Source: Lacrimispora amygdalina (GTDB lineage: Bacteria > Bacillota > Clostridia > Lachnospirales > Lachnospiraceae). From it: a stretch of 64,000 bases of DNA. Shown piece by piece: positions 53,856 to 62,414 of the stretch. The stretch spans positions 1 through 64,000 of the forward strand of contig NZ_QOHO01000066.1 in NCBI RefSeq assembly GCF_003432035.1, read 5' to 3'. The notes under the pieces are model-generated. The model had not been told where the DNA came from. It saw nothing but the letters and a program-made list of their open reading frames with translations, and made no database searches. How positions within the stretch are numbered: the stretch's first letter is position 1; each line of letters starts with the position of its first letter. Made by a program: the position numbers and the translations under genes.

Positions 53856-53926
53856 AATTCTTAAATTTTCTGAAGATCTAATTTTACTTTCCGCCATTTT
53901 GATATGCTTCAGAATTGTTAAGAATT
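53856..53926. promoter_or_regulatory. Inverted pair of response-regulator sites
   Basis: Element 1 (53856-53875) reads AATTCTTAAATTTTCTGAAG. Element 2 (53907-53926) on the opposite strand reads AATTCTTAACAATTCTGAAG, 17 of 20 bases the same. Each contains TTCTTAA and TTCTGAA exactly 10 bp apart, one helical turn, the signature of OmpR/PhoB-type binding. They sit between the regulator gene and the phospholipid operon. Confidence 0.65.
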
Positions 53927-53951
53927 ATTTCAGGATGGATTAATATTTCCA

Positions 53952-53967
53952 TGCAACAATAGTTGCA
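53952..53967 (+). promoter_or_regulatory. Palindrome in the TVP38 leader
   Basis: TGCAAC-AATA-GTTGCA is a perfect 6-bp inverted repeat about 27 bp before the TVP38 ATG and just ahead of its ribosome site (AAAGGAGG). It could be an operator or an mRNA stem. Confidence 0.4.
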
Positions 53968-53993
53968 CAGGAAAGGAGGAAACAACTTCAAAC

Positions 53994-54587
53994 ATGGTAA
54001 ATAACTTTAAATACGACTTTACAATAAAAAGAAAAAAGGTAGTAACTGCGGGATTTCTACTGTTACTGACCGTTGTTTTACTTTTCTTTATAAATGCATA
54101 TGCACAGGGACAATTTCATACCCTTGATTCTCTCAGGAATTATATAAAAGGATTTGGAATAATGGCTCCTGCAGTACTTATCTTATTACAGGCAGCTCAG
54201 GTAGTGCTTCCTGTTCTTCCAGGTTTTTTCGGTTGTGCAGTCGGCGCAATCCTCTTTGGCTCCTTCGGCGGTTTTTGGTATAACTACATTGGAATCAGCA
54301 TTGGTTCTATTATTGCTTTTTTTCTGGCACGGCAATTCGGCATCGGTCTGATCAAAGCCTTATTTACAAATAAACAATATGAAATCTGGTCAGCCAGGCT
54401 TGGTGACAGCAAGCGTTTTTCCATTCTATTATTTGCCTCAATCCTCCTTCCGCTGTTCCCAGATGATTTTCTCTGCTATTTTTCCGGACTGACCAGTATA
54501 AGTTCAAAAAAGTTTATATGGATTATTATTTTAGCCAAACCCTGGTGTATTCTGGCCTATAGCCTGATTTTTGCAGAAATCTTATAA
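53994..54587 (+). CDS. TVP38/TMEM64 (VTT domain) membrane protein
   Basis: The 197-residue integral membrane protein has the VTT-domain core (LPGFFGCAVGAILFGSFGGFW, IGISIGSIIAFFLARQFG) and PLFPDDFLCYFSGLTSIS. DedA/VTT proteins are linked to phospholipid scrambling and lipid-carrier recycling. Location ahead of the phosphatidylserine synthase and decarboxylase genes supports a role in handling the phosphatidylethanolamine they make. Confidence 0.88.
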   Translation: MVNNFKYDFTIKRKKVVTAGFLLLLTVVLLFFINAYAQGQFHTLDSLRNYIKGFGIMAPAVLILLQAAQVVLPVLPGFFGCAVGAILFGSFGGFWYNYIGISIGSIIAFFLARQFGIGLIKALFTNKQYEIWSARLGDSKRFSILLFASILLPLFPDDFLCYFSGLTSISSKKFIWIIILAKPWCILAYSLIFAEIL

Positions 54588-54608
54588 ATGAAATGGAGAA
54601 GGGATCTT

Positions 54609-55238
54609 ATGAACAAACATCTGTTAGGATTTTATAACTATACTGTTATATTGACGTATTCAGGAATGCTGATTTCATTCCTTGGCATAATTTTTTTAAT
54701 AAACAGTATCCAAAAGCCGGCAATCCTATGCCTCATGATTTCCGGCCTTTGTGATATGTTTGACGGCAGCATCGCCGCAACAAAACAGCGGAACCACATG
54801 GAAAAGCAATTCGGCATTCAGATAGATTCCCTGAGTGATCTCATCGCCTTTGGAATCCTTCCGGCATTGTTTGTATATTTCATTCTTCCCGGAAGCTTTT
54901 TAAACATGCTCGCCTCCTGTACTTATACATTGTGTGCTTTGATTCGTCTTGCATATTTTAACGTCGTGGAAGAAAAGCGCCAGAACTCCAGTACAGAAAT
55001 ACGAAGTGAATATGATGGACTTCCTGTCACAAGCGTCGCTCTGATTCTTCCGGTAGTGTACATACTTCAAAAAATATGGCCCGGGCTGGCACCCGGTATC
55101 TTTACAGCTCTGTTGTTTATTATGGCTGTATTATTTATATCCCCTGTTAAAATAAAAAAGCCGGAAATGAAGGGGAAAATTGGATTAATGGCTGCTGGAA
55201 TAATTATTTTAAAAATGCTGCTGGAGGTACCAGGATGA
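54609..55238 (+). CDS. pssA: CDP-diacylglycerol-serine O-phosphatidyltransferase
   Basis: The 209-residue CDP-alcohol phosphotransferase has the core GLCDMFDGSIAATKQR, then FGIQIDSLSDLIAFGILP, i.e. the aspartates that bind CDP-DAG and metal. The usual AR of the motif is AA here and the spacing to the next Gly is 11 rather than 8; similar lengthened forms occur in other clostridial PssA proteins as far as I recall. GGAGAAGGGATCTT supports the ATG at 54609 rather than the one at 54588. It makes phosphatidylserine for the next gene. Confidence 0.88.
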   Translation: MNKHLLGFYNYTVILTYSGMLISFLGIIFLINSIQKPAILCLMISGLCDMFDGSIAATKQRNHMEKQFGIQIDSLSDLIAFGILPALFVYFILPGSFLNMLASCTYTLCALIRLAYFNVVEEKRQNSSTEIRSEYDGLPVTSVALILPVVYILQKIWPGLAPGIFTALLFIMAVLFISPVKIKKPEMKGKIGLMAAGIIILKMLLEVPG

Positions 55239-56059
55239 AAGAATCGCTCTACATACGATTTCTTTATGAAACAGCATTGGGACGCTGTTTTCTCAAATGG
55301 CTGACGCAGCCTGGTTTTTCCAGACTGGCAGCCAGATATTTAAATTCACCGGCATCCGGATGGCTGGTTCCACTATATATCAGAAAACATCATATACCGG
55401 CAGAAGACTGTGAATGTCAGAATTATTCCAGCTTTAATAGTTTTTTTACCAGAAAGAGAAACATTCTGCCACAGGATATTGAACAGGCGGCCTTCCGGTT
55501 TGTAAGCCCCTGTGACGGCTTCCTAAGCGTTTATCCCATCCAAACAGATATAACATTCCGGATTAAGAATATATGCTATTCCATCGAACAATTACTTCAA
55601 AATCAGAAACTGGCCGATGAATATCAGAATGGCACCTGTCTGATTTTTCGTCTGGCTCCTCAAAATTATCATAGATACTGCTATATAGATCATGGTCTGG
55701 CAGTGAAACAGGTATCCATACCCGGTATTCTTCACTGCGTGCGGCCCACAGCTTTAAATACTTACCCTGTATACATTCAAAATTCCAGGGAGTATACAAT
55801 TATTAATACAAAGAACTTTGATACTGTTATACAAATGGAAATCGGAGCGCTTATTGTCGGAAAAATTCACAATTACAATAACCATATCTATACAGAACGC
55901 GGTGCTGAAAAAGGATATTTTGAATTTGGAGGATCAACAATTATTATTCTTCTTAAAAGGGGAATCATTCAAATGGATGAACGTATCATTGAAAATATGA
56001 AAAAAGGAATAGAAACAACTGTAAAATACGGTGAGTGTATCGCATTGAAGCAACAGTGA
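55235..56059 (+). CDS. psd: Phosphatidylserine decarboxylase proenzyme
   Basis: The 274-residue proenzyme is self-cleaved at GGST (Gly233/Ser234) to form the pyruvoyl group that decarboxylates phosphatidylserine to phosphatidylethanolamine. Other marks are NYSSFNSFFTR, VSPCDGFLSVY, FRLAPQNYHRYCYIDHG and IGALIVGKIH. The start overlaps pssA by 4 bp. The three-gene operon is a full PE-synthesis module under the adjacent two-component system. Confidence 0.94.
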   Translation: MKESLYIRFLYETALGRCFLKWLTQPGFSRLAARYLNSPASGWLVPLYIRKHHIPAEDCECQNYSSFNSFFTRKRNILPQDIEQAAFRFVSPCDGFLSVYPIQTDITFRIKNICYSIEQLLQNQKLADEYQNGTCLIFRLAPQNYHRYCYIDHGLAVKQVSIPGILHCVRPTALNTYPVYIQNSREYTIINTKNFDTVIQMEIGALIVGKIHNYNNHIYTERGAEKGYFEFGGSTIIILLKRGIIQMDERIIENMKKGIETTVKYGECIALKQQ

Positions 56060-56110
56060 ATCTATTACTTAGTTCTCATATCAGCCATAACATAACAATA
56101 ATGCATTTAA

Positions 56111-56602
56111 TTACCTGATGCTATCGATCATACTGAGGATAACATTTTTATCAAGACCGGTTTCCCCCGGGTTTGCCGTGATTGAAAATGCATGTTCCCC
56201 ATTGGTCCAGACAGCATTGCTCACTTTACCGTCATTTCCCCTGATCAAAACTTTCAAGTCTCCGGTCATTATTGTATTCTTTTCTTTGTATTGGTTATAA
56301 TCACCGCTGATGTCACCGTTTCCTTCACTGTCTTTCCCCTGACGGAATGTAATTTCATTCTCACCATCTTTATAAATAATCTGTACAAGATCGTCCTTAA
56401 TTGCCTGTATGATGCTCTGAGTATAGCCTTCCGGGATTTTATCCGGGGCTGTAACATGAAAACCTGCGATTTTTTCTGCATCTTCTATTGTTTTGCAATC
56501 TGCAAAGGGGTTGGGCATCTGGGCTTTTGCTGATTGTTTTGAGCACGCGGTAAATGATAAAGCCAAAACTGCACTTAACATAATAGCAACTAATTTCTTC
56601 AT
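56111..56602 (-). CDS. Lipoprotein, DUF4367-like
   Basis: The 163-residue protein has a lipoprotein signal (ALSFTACSKQ, Cys 20) and a single domain with TIEDAEKIAGFHVTAPDKIPEG, DGENEITFRQGK and a C-terminal DKNVILSMIDSI. This is the pattern of DUF4367-type domains that often accompany sigma factor or sensor systems in Firmicutes. Its function is unknown. Confidence 0.75.
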   Translation of the reverse strand: MKKLVAIMLSAVLALSFTACSKQSAKAQMPNPFADCKTIEDAEKIAGFHVTAPDKIPEGYTQSIIQAIKDDLVQIIYKDGENEITFRQGKDSEGNGDISGDYNQYKEKNTIMTGDLKVLIRGNDGKVSNAVWTNGEHAFSITANPGETGLDKNVILSMIDSIR

Positions 56603-56636
56603 AATAAATTCTACCTTTCTTTTCCGGGACTTTTAA

Positions 56637-57317
56637 TTAATCTATGAGAGAATAGATCTGGATACTTGCCACTTTCTTATTCTTTATGTGAAAGTTCATT
56701 ACATTTGTATAATCTTTTTCCTCAATGCGGAAATCGTCTTCACCGTTACTTATTTCTCCGCCCAGTAAATTGCCTTCCGGATAAGTTTCTTTCAACGTTT
56801 CAAAGCTGTCTCCCACCTTAACGTTTTTCACAGTCATATATTGGGGGCTGGTTATTTCAATCTGATAAATATAGAACTTGTTATCTTCCGCTGCATCAAT
56901 TGTTTTAATAACAAGTCCGGGATAAAGGTACTGCTTTTCTGTCTTTCCTGTCAGCTGGTCCATGTTTAATCCATCAGAAGAAGAATATGTGTGAGTTTTA
57001 ATATTTTCTGCTTTTCCAAGCATGCCTTCAATCTTTTGGTCATCTGTTATGTCTAAAAGGGTAATTGTATTTTCCTTGTAAATGAATCCCAGTTCCTTTA
57101 AAGCTTCCTCTGTTGTATTTTGTGAATCGCTCATAGCGGTGGTCTCTGCTGCTGCAGAGGAAGCTGCTGTTGTCACTGCTTCGGTACTAGCTGACACATT
57201 CGTCGGAGCAGTTGTCTGATCCGGTGATTTTATCCTGTTTTTCCCACAGCCAGCGGATGCACCCACACAGAATACCAAAAAACCGGTTACAATTGAAATT
57301 TTTTTAAATGCTTTCAT
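56637..57317 (-). CDS. Lipoprotein of unknown function
   Basis: The 226-residue protein has a lipobox-like ASAGCGK (Cys about 24), a Thr/Ser/Ala-rich linker (TTAPTNVSASTEAVTTAASS) and a compact beta-rich domain with VKVGDSFETLKETYPEGNLLG. AAGGAGTAGCG supports the ATG at 57317. It follows the same design as the preceding lipoprotein but no family is recognised. Confidence 0.7.
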   Translation of the reverse strand: MKAFKKISIVTGFLVFCVGASAGCGKNRIKSPDQTTAPTNVSASTEAVTTAASSAAAETTAMSDSQNTTEEALKELGFIYKENTITLLDITDDQKIEGMLGKAENIKTHTYSSSDGLNMDQLTGKTEKQYLYPGLVIKTIDAAEDNKFYIYQIEITSPQYMTVKNVKVGDSFETLKETYPEGNLLGGEISNGEDDFRIEEKDYTNVMNFHIKNKKVASIQIYSLID

Positions 57318-57413
57318 CGCTACTCCTTTCAATCAGTTAAGTCTCTTTATTCCTCTTATTGTACCCGATATTTCTGTTTATTAGCAAATGTTTTGTATAA
57401 ACGGCTTTTCAGC

Positions 57414-57460
57414 AGAAAAAACTGCTGCAGTTGAGTAATCCCCGCCTGCAGCAGTTTTTA
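57414..57460. terminator. Strong terminator after the GH43 gene
   Basis: A perfect stem (AAAAACTGCTGCAG against CTGCAGCAGTTTTT, 15-nt loop) with T-runs on both strands ends the xylan operon, 24 bp after the GH43 stop. Confidence 0.9.
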
Positions 57461-57483
57461 ATCATTTAACTTATGAAACTCAT

Positions 57484-58869
57484 TTACTCCAGCGAGAAGG
57501 ATAATAAACTTGCATCCCCATTACCCCGGTAAGTCAGATAGATGGCCTGCTTCCCATTTTCCATCTCCAAATCAGCGGAGCAGCTCTCCCATACATTGGT
57601 ATACTGTATCTGGATTTTAGCAAGTACTTCCCCGTCCCATGCATGTTTCACTTCAAAATACCCGGCTGCATAACCTCTCGTAGTAATCGTTATACGTTTT
57701 ATATCCTCACATTCAAAATATTTAAATCCGGCAGTAACCCCATCTGTTATATGGGCAATATATCCCGGCTCTTCATCTCCATCTCTTCCATCCTGCATGA
57801 TTCTGGGAATAAGCACTTCCGGTTTTTGTTCCGTCTGGAACAAATTACAGGCCAGATAAGCGCCATATTCACCTTTTCCCGGCAAAAGACCTCCCATCCC
57901 ACTGGTTGTAATTTCCACCTGGGGAATCGTTCCATCTTCCAGAATTGAAACAGGCTCCGCGCAGCCCTGACGGCTGAACCAGGTTCCATTGGTGTGCCTG
58001 TGATAGAAAATATACCATTTACCCAGAATCTCTACCAGGCTTCCGTGATTATTGGCAGCATAAGCCGTATGCATCCCGGCTGGCTTATAAGTATCAATCC
58101 CCTCATCACAATTGCTGACAATGACTCCTCCATAGGTAAATCCGCTCACCGGACTGTCACTGACTGCATAGCACAGTTCATGCATGGCTACTGAGGAATA
58201 GATGAAATAATAGGTACTGCCTTTTTTCCTGATCGAAGGTGCTTCAAAGAACTCATGCCCTTCAAAACCGGTACCTGCGCTATACGGCTTACTGGGTGCA
58301 ATTACGACCGGTTCTTCTAAAACCGTTACCATGTCGTCTGCAAGCACCGTCACCATGGCCCCGATTCTGGTTTCATCCTGGGGACCGCAGAAACCGCAGT
58401 AGAGATAGATTTTATTATCCTCTCTTAAAACTCCGGGGTCGAACTGGGGCTGGTCACCAGGCCTCTCTCCCAGGCGCCCCCCGTCCTTATCCCGGACATA
58501 TCCATAAAATTCATATCTTCCTGCCGGGGTGTCACAAACTGCAACCGATACCACCGGCACCTTATCAAGGACATAGTAAAGATAATACCTTCCATCGGAC
58601 CCCTTTACCACATCCGGTGCATAAAGACACATCTTTCCATCCTTGTTCATGGGGTCACTGGTTTTCGGATAAATCACGCCCTCATACCGCCAGTTTCCAA
58701 GATCATCTGCCGGTGCTGACCAGCAGACGTAATCTCCCAGGCAGAAAACATAACCATTGTAAAAATCATGGGAACCATAAACGTATACTCTGTCCCCAAA
58801 CACATATGGTTCCCCGTCGGGGATATATTCCCATGAAGGCAAATAGGGATTTACTGCATATTTTTTCAT
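57484..58869 (-). CDS. GH43 family glycoside hydrolase with CBM6-like domain
   Basis: The 461-residue protein has no signal peptide. The five-blade propeller start (NPYLPSWEYIPDGEPYVFGD) holds the general base Asp, APDVVKGSDGRYYLYY the pKa-modulating Asp, and HEFFEAPSIRKKGSTYY the catalytic Glu. Residues about 340-461 look like a CBM6-type beta sandwich (YFECEDIKRITITTRGYAAGYFEVK, DLEMENGKQAIYLTYRG). Likely activity is beta-xylosidase or alpha-L-arabinofuranosidase on imported xylo-oligosaccharides. It is the last gene of the right-hand cluster. Confidence 0.9.
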   Translation of the reverse strand: MKKYAVNPYLPSWEYIPDGEPYVFGDRVYVYGSHDFYNGYVFCLGDYVCWSAPADDLGNWRYEGVIYPKTSDPMNKDGKMCLYAPDVVKGSDGRYYLYYVLDKVPVVSVAVCDTPAGRYEFYGYVRDKDGGRLGERPGDQPQFDPGVLREDNKIYLYCGFCGPQDETRIGAMVTVLADDMVTVLEEPVVIAPSKPYSAGTGFEGHEFFEAPSIRKKGSTYYFIYSSVAMHELCYAVSDSPVSGFTYGGVIVSNCDEGIDTYKPAGMHTAYAANNHGSLVEILGKWYIFYHRHTNGTWFSRQGCAEPVSILEDGTIPQVEITTSGMGGLLPGKGEYGAYLACNLFQTEQKPEVLIPRIMQDGRDGDEEPGYIAHITDGVTAGFKYFECEDIKRITITTRGYAAGYFEVKHAWDGEVLAKIQIQYTNVWESCSADLEMENGKQAIYLTYRGNGDASLLSFSLE

Positions 58870-58898
58870 CTTTTCTCCATTCCGGCAATCACCTGTTG

Positions 58899-60413
58899 TT
58901 ACTCAGACTTCTCCTTCAGTCTGTTTAATAAAAACGCCATCAGTTCCTCTTCCTTCTTCTGATTCATTCCAATTTTCTCTGTGGAAAACAACATTCCGTC
59001 CGGATTTTCTTCCGTAAACGGCAGCCACACCGGCATTGGGCTTCCATTTGCATCTTCTCCGTTTGGATCGCCTGTCTTCACAAAATTTGCCCAGTAATTT
59101 GCCATCTGTCTCGCCAGATCGTAATGCTTACCTTCAAATGGCCGCCAGCATTTTGCCAGTGTCTCAAAAAAGAACCATAAATCAACGGAATGGAAGTTCC
59201 CCGGATGATCCCAGCCGGGAATATCCGCATCAAAGGTATAGTAATAGCAATTAACCGGGTTATTTTGCCGGGCATTTTCGTGAAACAATCCTCTTACAGC
59301 AAACTCGATGCTGCTTATGGAACCGGCATTCCCCTCTTTATCCCGCGCTTCATTTCCAAGCAGCCGGAGAAACTCTTCCTCCTGTCCGGGAAAGAGCGTC
59401 TTTACTTTTTCCTTCAGCTCCTCATCGGAATCTGCATGGATGGAATCAAAAAATTCATCTGAGGTATTCCCCGCCATTACCGGAACCAAGGCCCTCTTAT
59501 TTTCCATAAAACGCTGGAAGGAATTGCCAAAGCAGAATTTTCCGTCAATGACAGTTCCCATAAATCCGCCAAACTGCTCATATTTTTCATGCAGCAGCTT
59601 CCCGTCCATCGCTCTGGCCTGGGTAAGGTCCTTTGCTCCGATAAATTCAAAGAACTTTTCACCTGTTTTTTCTGCATCAGACAATGTGTGGCTGAACGGA
59701 TCCGGATTTTTATCGTATGGGCGGCAGAAAACCCCGCTTAACACAATTGCTTTTTGAAACAGGCCTTGGCTTCTTGGAGTAGTCAGATGCGTCATAACAC
59801 TGCCTCCGCCTGCGGACTGACCTGCTATGGTTATATTTTGCGGATCACCGCCAAATGCCTCAATGTTTCTGATGACCCATTTTAAACCTTCCAGCTGGTC
59901 CAGATGTCCGAAATTGGCCGGAGCATCCGGCTGGCTGGCGGTCAGCTCCGGATGAGAGAGAAATCCAAACAGATTCACCCGGTAATTGACGGAAACCACA
60001 ATAATACCTCTTCGTGCCAGTCTTTCTCCGTCAAATTCCATTTCAGCAGTATATCCGCATTGAAGCCCGCCGCCAAAATACCATACCAGAACAGGGCGTT
60101 TCTCATCTGCTTTCTTTGCTCCGGTCCAGACATTTAAATAAAGGCAGTCCTCACTCATTGCGATTTCAGGGTCCACATGCCATTCCCTGTCATAGATATT
60201 ATCTCCCAGCCCCGGCACCCCCTGCATGGATATGGGACCGAACCGGTAACAGTCACGGATTCCCTCCCAGTTCTCACATGGTTTGGGCTCCCGCCATCTG
60301 TTTTCCCCCACAGGGGGTGCTGCAAAAGGAATTCCCTTAAATGCAGTAATCCTGGGATCGGCTGCCTCAATTCCTCTCACCAGACCATTTTCCGTTTTTA
60401 CAATCCGAATCAT
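58899..60413 (-). CDS. Type B carboxylesterase
   Basis: The 504-residue serine esterase has SEDCLYLNVWTG, an oxyanion region LVWYFGGGLQCG, the nucleophile elbow ITIAGQSAGGGSVMTHL (Ser200), the acidic residue in the SDEFFDS region and His in PGNFHSVDLWFFF. No signal peptide is present. In this cluster it probably removes acetyl or feruloyl groups from xylo-oligosaccharides. Its ATG overlaps the preceding stop by 4 bp and follows GGGAGG. Confidence 0.9.
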   Translation of the reverse strand: MIRIVKTENGLVRGIEAADPRITAFKGIPFAAPPVGENRWREPKPCENWEGIRDCYRFGPISMQGVPGLGDNIYDREWHVDPEIAMSEDCLYLNVWTGAKKADEKRPVLVWYFGGGLQCGYTAEMEFDGERLARRGIIVVSVNYRVNLFGFLSHPELTASQPDAPANFGHLDQLEGLKWVIRNIEAFGGDPQNITIAGQSAGGGSVMTHLTTPRSQGLFQKAIVLSGVFCRPYDKNPDPFSHTLSDAEKTGEKFFEFIGAKDLTQARAMDGKLLHEKYEQFGGFMGTVIDGKFCFGNSFQRFMENKRALVPVMAGNTSDEFFDSIHADSDEELKEKVKTLFPGQEEEFLRLLGNEARDKEGNAGSISSIEFAVRGLFHENARQNNPVNCYYYTFDADIPGWDHPGNFHSVDLWFFFETLAKCWRPFEGKHYDLARQMANYWANFVKTGDPNGEDANGSPMPVWLPFTEENPDGMLFSTEKIGMNQKKEEELMAFLLNRLKEKSE

Positions 60414-62386
60414 GATTGCCTCCCTTCCTGGCTTACCAGTTTTCTTGGATCAATATGATAGATTCTGCCGGAGACCAGCTCTTTAAACGGTCCAGGTTTG
60501 CAATAATCGTTTCCATGAAGCGTACCGAAAAAATCACTGGATACCAGCAGGTCTTTCTTTACTGTTTTAATATCCTCCGGTTTCATCACATAATGATGCC
60601 GTTCTCGTCCTCTCATGGTATCCCATGGATATTGATCCGCAGAACGGAACTCAAGCGTATACTGCTCCGTATCCAAATCAATCTGAAAGACTCCCTCCTG
60701 CCCCTCTTTATCAAATCCATAAAATTCCTGCCATGCAGGAAGATCAAGGCAGCATGGGGGAGCCGGATATAGAATTCTCAAATACCCCCCGTTCATGGAA
60801 ACATAAAGATTGCCTTCTGCCTGGTTTTTCTCAGTGGGCATTTTAATGGCTGCTTCCCCGCATTCATAAAAAATATTGTTCATGAAGCGGGCATCTCTTG
60901 ATGTTCCTCCCCTGAGATTGCCATGCATGCGGAATGCGACCGGCTTTGCAAAATATCCGGCACTCCTGCATTTTGCGATTAAATTATTGGCGATGTATAA
61001 ATGGTCGGTACCTTCCGCATAAATTGCATAACCATTTACAATTCCGTCCTCTTCCATCTTATACCATCCCGAAGAACCAGTCTCCTGCGGGACACTTCCT
61101 GTATCAAATCTGCCTTCCACATTCCAGAATATATTATTATCGATTAAATTAACGCCGTCTCTGGTGCATTCAATGAAAACAGCTTCCCGCTGTTCTATCC
61201 CGTCCAAAAACAGATTTTGTGTAATCCGGTTATTTTCATTGCTGCAGTCCAGCCACAAATGATCAGCCCGGAATGTCTTTGTGAAAATGTTTCTTCTGAT
61301 CAGACTGTTCCTGCAATTATGTATTTTCATGCCTCCGGCTTCCCAGGACAGTTCCATCCGCTGCCAGCCTGTGCCCTCGATCAGATTGTCTTCTATTAAA
61401 AGATCCTGGGCAAATAATCCGGCAATGCCGCATACTCCTGCATTCTTAATCCGGCAGCCACGGATTATGGTATTTCCGATGATCTGATCCTCCGGCACGC
61501 AGTGATGCCAGCATTCGTTCCCAATATCAATACCCACACCATTTGCCCAATCCACTTCACAGTCTTCAATAATCCAGTGATGCCCCCTGTAACAGGATAT
61601 GGAACCTCTCTGGGGAACCGGCGCACCGGTGGCCGCATGTGCACAGGTGATCCCCTTTACTTTTATATAGGATAAAAAGGGAATCTCCGGTGCAAAGCAT
61701 TGCTCCCGGCATGTAACCTCAATAAGATGTTTTCCCGGGTCATCGTCACCTCTTAATCGAAAATGGACAGTCTGGCCATTGGCTTCCACCCAATACGTAT
61801 TCTCCTGTGTGCCCATCTGCTGGTAAAGCGGCACCTGTACCAGCGGCTTTCCGTCGCTAAATATCAATCCCCGTCTGTTTAAATACGTGGTCATATCGGT
61901 TTTATCGTATTCCAGAAACAATCTGTCATGAAGAATATTCACTGCGCAGAATGGATTATACCCTTTAAAATCTTCCGGGTTCAGCTTCAGCTCCCAGATA
62001 GAAATCCCTTCCGATAACGCGTCAGAGGAAAAATGGTTCAGTCTCCATCCCTGGCTGGGAATAAAATTCTTTACCTCAACAGAAGCTTTAATACATACCG
62101 GTTCTTTCTGCCAGGCTTCATAACAGATCATCCGATCCGGACCGGTTCCGCCCATGGCAGGGTGTACACACTCCCTGTACACACCGCCATGAATCCATAC
62201 CCTGGTTCCCGGAACTGCAGCTGCAGCTGCTTCATTAATCGTCTGAAAGGGTTTTTGTATACTTCCGTCACGATCTCCCGGCGCTCCCCCCTGATTGCAG
62301 TCGACATGCAGTTCCTGTTCATATCTTTGTTCCTGCTCCCAGAATGCGAAGCTTGTGCCCTCCGGAAGTATTGACGTTATATCCAT
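60410..62386 (-). CDS. Right-handed beta-helix glycosidase, GH120-like
   Basis: The 658-residue protein resembles GH120 beta-xylosidase (XylC of Thermoanaerobacterium saccharolyticum): DGSIQKPFQTINEAAAAAVPG, HGGVYRECVHP, IKVKGITCAHAATGAPVP, GVGIDIGNE, EAGGMKIHN and HLWLDCSNENNRITQNLF. Asp380 in HLWLD and Glu406 in AVFIECT line up with the two catalytic acids of XylC (near 382 and 405). It is probably a cytoplasmic beta-xylosidase; no signal peptide. A generic pectate-lyase-like beta-helix protein is the alternative. Confidence 0.78.
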   Translation of the reverse strand: MDITSILPEGTSFAFWEQEQRYEQELHVDCNQGGAPGDRDGSIQKPFQTINEAAAAAVPGTRVWIHGGVYRECVHPAMGGTGPDRMICYEAWQKEPVCIKASVEVKNFIPSQGWRLNHFSSDALSEGISIWELKLNPEDFKGYNPFCAVNILHDRLFLEYDKTDMTTYLNRRGLIFSDGKPLVQVPLYQQMGTQENTYWVEANGQTVHFRLRGDDDPGKHLIEVTCREQCFAPEIPFLSYIKVKGITCAHAATGAPVPQRGSISCYRGHHWIIEDCEVDWANGVGIDIGNECWHHCVPEDQIIGNTIIRGCRIKNAGVCGIAGLFAQDLLIEDNLIEGTGWQRMELSWEAGGMKIHNCRNSLIRRNIFTKTFRADHLWLDCSNENNRITQNLFLDGIEQREAVFIECTRDGVNLIDNNIFWNVEGRFDTGSVPQETGSSGWYKMEEDGIVNGYAIYAEGTDHLYIANNLIAKCRSAGYFAKPVAFRMHGNLRGGTSRDARFMNNIFYECGEAAIKMPTEKNQAEGNLYVSMNGGYLRILYPAPPCCLDLPAWQEFYGFDKEGQEGVFQIDLDTEQYTLEFRSADQYPWDTMRGRERHHYVMKPEDIKTVKKDLLVSSDFFGTLHGNDYCKPGPFKELVSGRIYHIDPRKLVSQEGRQS

Positions 62387-62414
62387 GATTTGTCCTCTCC
62401 AGTGAATCCTTTTT

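Noticed and set aside
54609-55238. Altered CDP-alcohol phosphotransferase motif in pssA as a sign of inactivity
   Set aside because: The Asp residues are all present and lengthened spacing occurs in other clostridial PssA-like proteins as I recall, so no loss of function is claimed.
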